Positions 6,673 through 6,992 of a stretch of DNA of 6,992 bases are shown here, in pieces. How positions within the stretch are numbered: the first letter of the stretch is position 1; every line of letters begins with the position of its first letter. The stretch lies in NCBI GenBank assembly GCA_016190205.1, contig JACPQZ010000070.1:1-6992 (forward strand). The letters run 5' to 3'. The translations under genes were made by a program, and so were the position numbers. The DNA is from Candidatus Omnitrophota bacterium. GTDB taxonomy: Bacteria; Omnitrophota; JACPQZ01. The notes beneath the pieces are model-generated. The model saw nothing but the letters and a program-made list of their open reading frames with translations. It was not told the DNA's origin and did not search any database.

Positions 6673-6685
6673 GTATAAGTTATAC
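6673..6685. promoter_or_regulatory. Second 13-bp palindrome, candidate operator
   Basis: GTATAA-G-TTATAC is perfect around one central base. Its centre lies 30 bp, near three helical turns, after the centre of the first palindrome, although the two sequences are unrelated. A partial copy, GGTATAG, follows at 6692-6698. Confidence 0.3.
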
Positions 6686-6715
6686 TTCCTTGGTATAGTT
6701 GAAGGGCTTTTTTTT
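6678..6715 (+). terminator. Weak candidate Rho-independent terminator
   Basis: Eight consecutive T (6708-6715) follow short stems. These are AGTTATAC with GTATAGTT (6678-6685/6693-6700, two wobble pairs) or, alternatively, CCTT with AAGG (6688-6691/6702-6705). The stems are short or AT-rich, so only the T-run is a strong element. The position, about 85-120 bp after the last gene of the unit, suits a terminator. Confidence 0.3.
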
Positions 6716-6744
6716 GGCATCAATTTAAAGTTTTTCGCAATATT

Positions 6745-6773
6745 TTGTAATAGTATTTGTTTTGATGTATATC
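6745..6773 (+). promoter_or_regulatory. Candidate promoter for the downstream exported protein
   Basis: TTGTAA (6745-6750) and TATATC (6768-6773) are spaced by 17 bp, each matching four of six consensus bases of the sigma-70-type boxes. The AT-rich setting makes chance matches likely. Confidence 0.25.
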
Positions 6774-6795
6774 ACCGCCCCAGAAAGAGTGTTAA

Positions 6796-6992
6796 GTGGG
6801 GTTTATTTATTTCAGGAGATCTTGTCAACCAGCACGGCCAGAGGTCTCCTTTCTTTTAAAGGATCCCGCCCCATCCTCGGGAAAATGGCAGCGATTCGCC
6901 TTTTCCATTTTTGTCTCATTCATTCTGGGATGGTCAGCGCTTGTAGCGCCCGTGTCCCAAGCCGGGTCTCTCCCTGAAGCCAGCTTTAGAGC
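6796..6992 (+). CDS. Start of an exported protein, truncated by the window edge
   Basis: The frame is open from the codon after TAA 6793-6795 to the end of the window, giving 65 codons and no stop. Residues 30-33 (KWQR) are followed by a long hydrophobic stretch (34-54, nt 6895-6957), then SQA|GS at 54-58, a good signal-peptidase site with a mature start GSLPEASFR. GTG 6796 is the only common start codon in frame before the hydrophobic core; a weak AAAGAG lies 6 nt upstream. It would leave an unusually long n-region of about 33 residues, so the true start may be a rarer codon or there may be a frame error upstream. ATG 6885 lies in another frame. Too little mature protein is visible to name a function. 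Confidence 0.5.
   Translation, partial: MGFIYFRRSCQPARPEVSFLLKDPAPSSGKWQRFAFSIFVSFILGWSALVAPVSQAGSLPEASFR
6815..6857 (+). terminator. Very weak hairpin followed by a T-rich tract
   Basis: GGAGATC (6815-6821) can pair with GGTCTCC (6843-6849) with one wobble across a 21-nt loop, and TTTCTTTT follows. If the protein at the right edge starts at GTG 6796 this lies inside its coding region. If that protein starts later, this could be a leader structure or attenuator. Confidence 0.2.

Larger units (their letters stand above)
6594..6795. other. AT-rich intergenic region
   Basis: Base composition shifts abruptly to AT-rich after the secreted-protein stop. Short open frames here have no convincing start or protein-like composition. 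The stretch holds TTGAC repeats, two 13-bp palindromes, a T-run with weak hairpins and a promoter-like pair. It probably separates the three-gene unit from the next gene. Confidence 0.6.

Noticed and set aside
6623-6859. Forward 78-residue open frame in the AT-rich gap
   Set aside because: It begins inside TTGAC repeats, lacks a ribosome binding site and crosses the T-run and palindromes.
6762-6977. Forward 71-residue open frame
   Set aside because: It overlaps the signal-peptide frame at the right edge, which has far better protein features, and it has no ribosome binding site or domain.

Overview
The window is moderately GC-rich, gene-dense bacterial DNA with every supported gene on the + strand. 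It looks like a Gram-negative organism that invests in extracellular carbohydrate-binding proteins. Large orphan coiled-coil proteins, signal-anchored multidomain glycosidase-like proteins and scattered GTCATTGCGAG...CGAAGCAATCTC inverted repeats fit uncultured candidate phyla such as Omnitrophota. That taxonomic guess is an inference and no marker gene here supports it directly.

Layout. (1) 1-2739: the C-terminal 912 residues of a long protein whose start lies outside the window. It has a coiled coil, a large helical region, a Pro/Gly/Val linker and a C-terminal domain I cannot name. (2) 2750-5137: a membrane-anchored three-domain protein. In order it has a galactose-binding-like (CIA30/CBM-like) domain, an eight-stranded TIM barrel with a GH18-like DxxxxDxE motif, and a CBM9-like domain. 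(3) 5202-5461: a 260-bp non-coding-type element bounded by near-perfect inverted repeats and containing further nested palindromes. (4) 5412-6593: a secreted protein made of two tandem copies of the same galactose-binding-like domain found in gene 2. (5) 6594-6795: AT-rich intergenic DNA with palindromes, a T-run and promoter-like boxes. (6) 6796-6992: the 5' end of another exported protein, recognised by its signal peptide and cut by the window edge.

Genes 1 and 2 are 10 bp apart, and gene 2 ends in a GGAGTGA that doubles as a ribosome binding site, so genes 1-3 probably formed one transcription unit. Genes 2 and 3 share a domain family. A surface-anchored glycosidase-like protein and a soluble binding protein may therefore act on the same polysaccharide.

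The most interesting point is the gene 2/gene 3 junction. A repeat element sits on the 5' end of gene 3, a well-placed upstream ATG (5144) now runs out of frame into the repeat, and the repeat's right arm supplies the arginine-rich start of what reads as gene 3's signal peptide.
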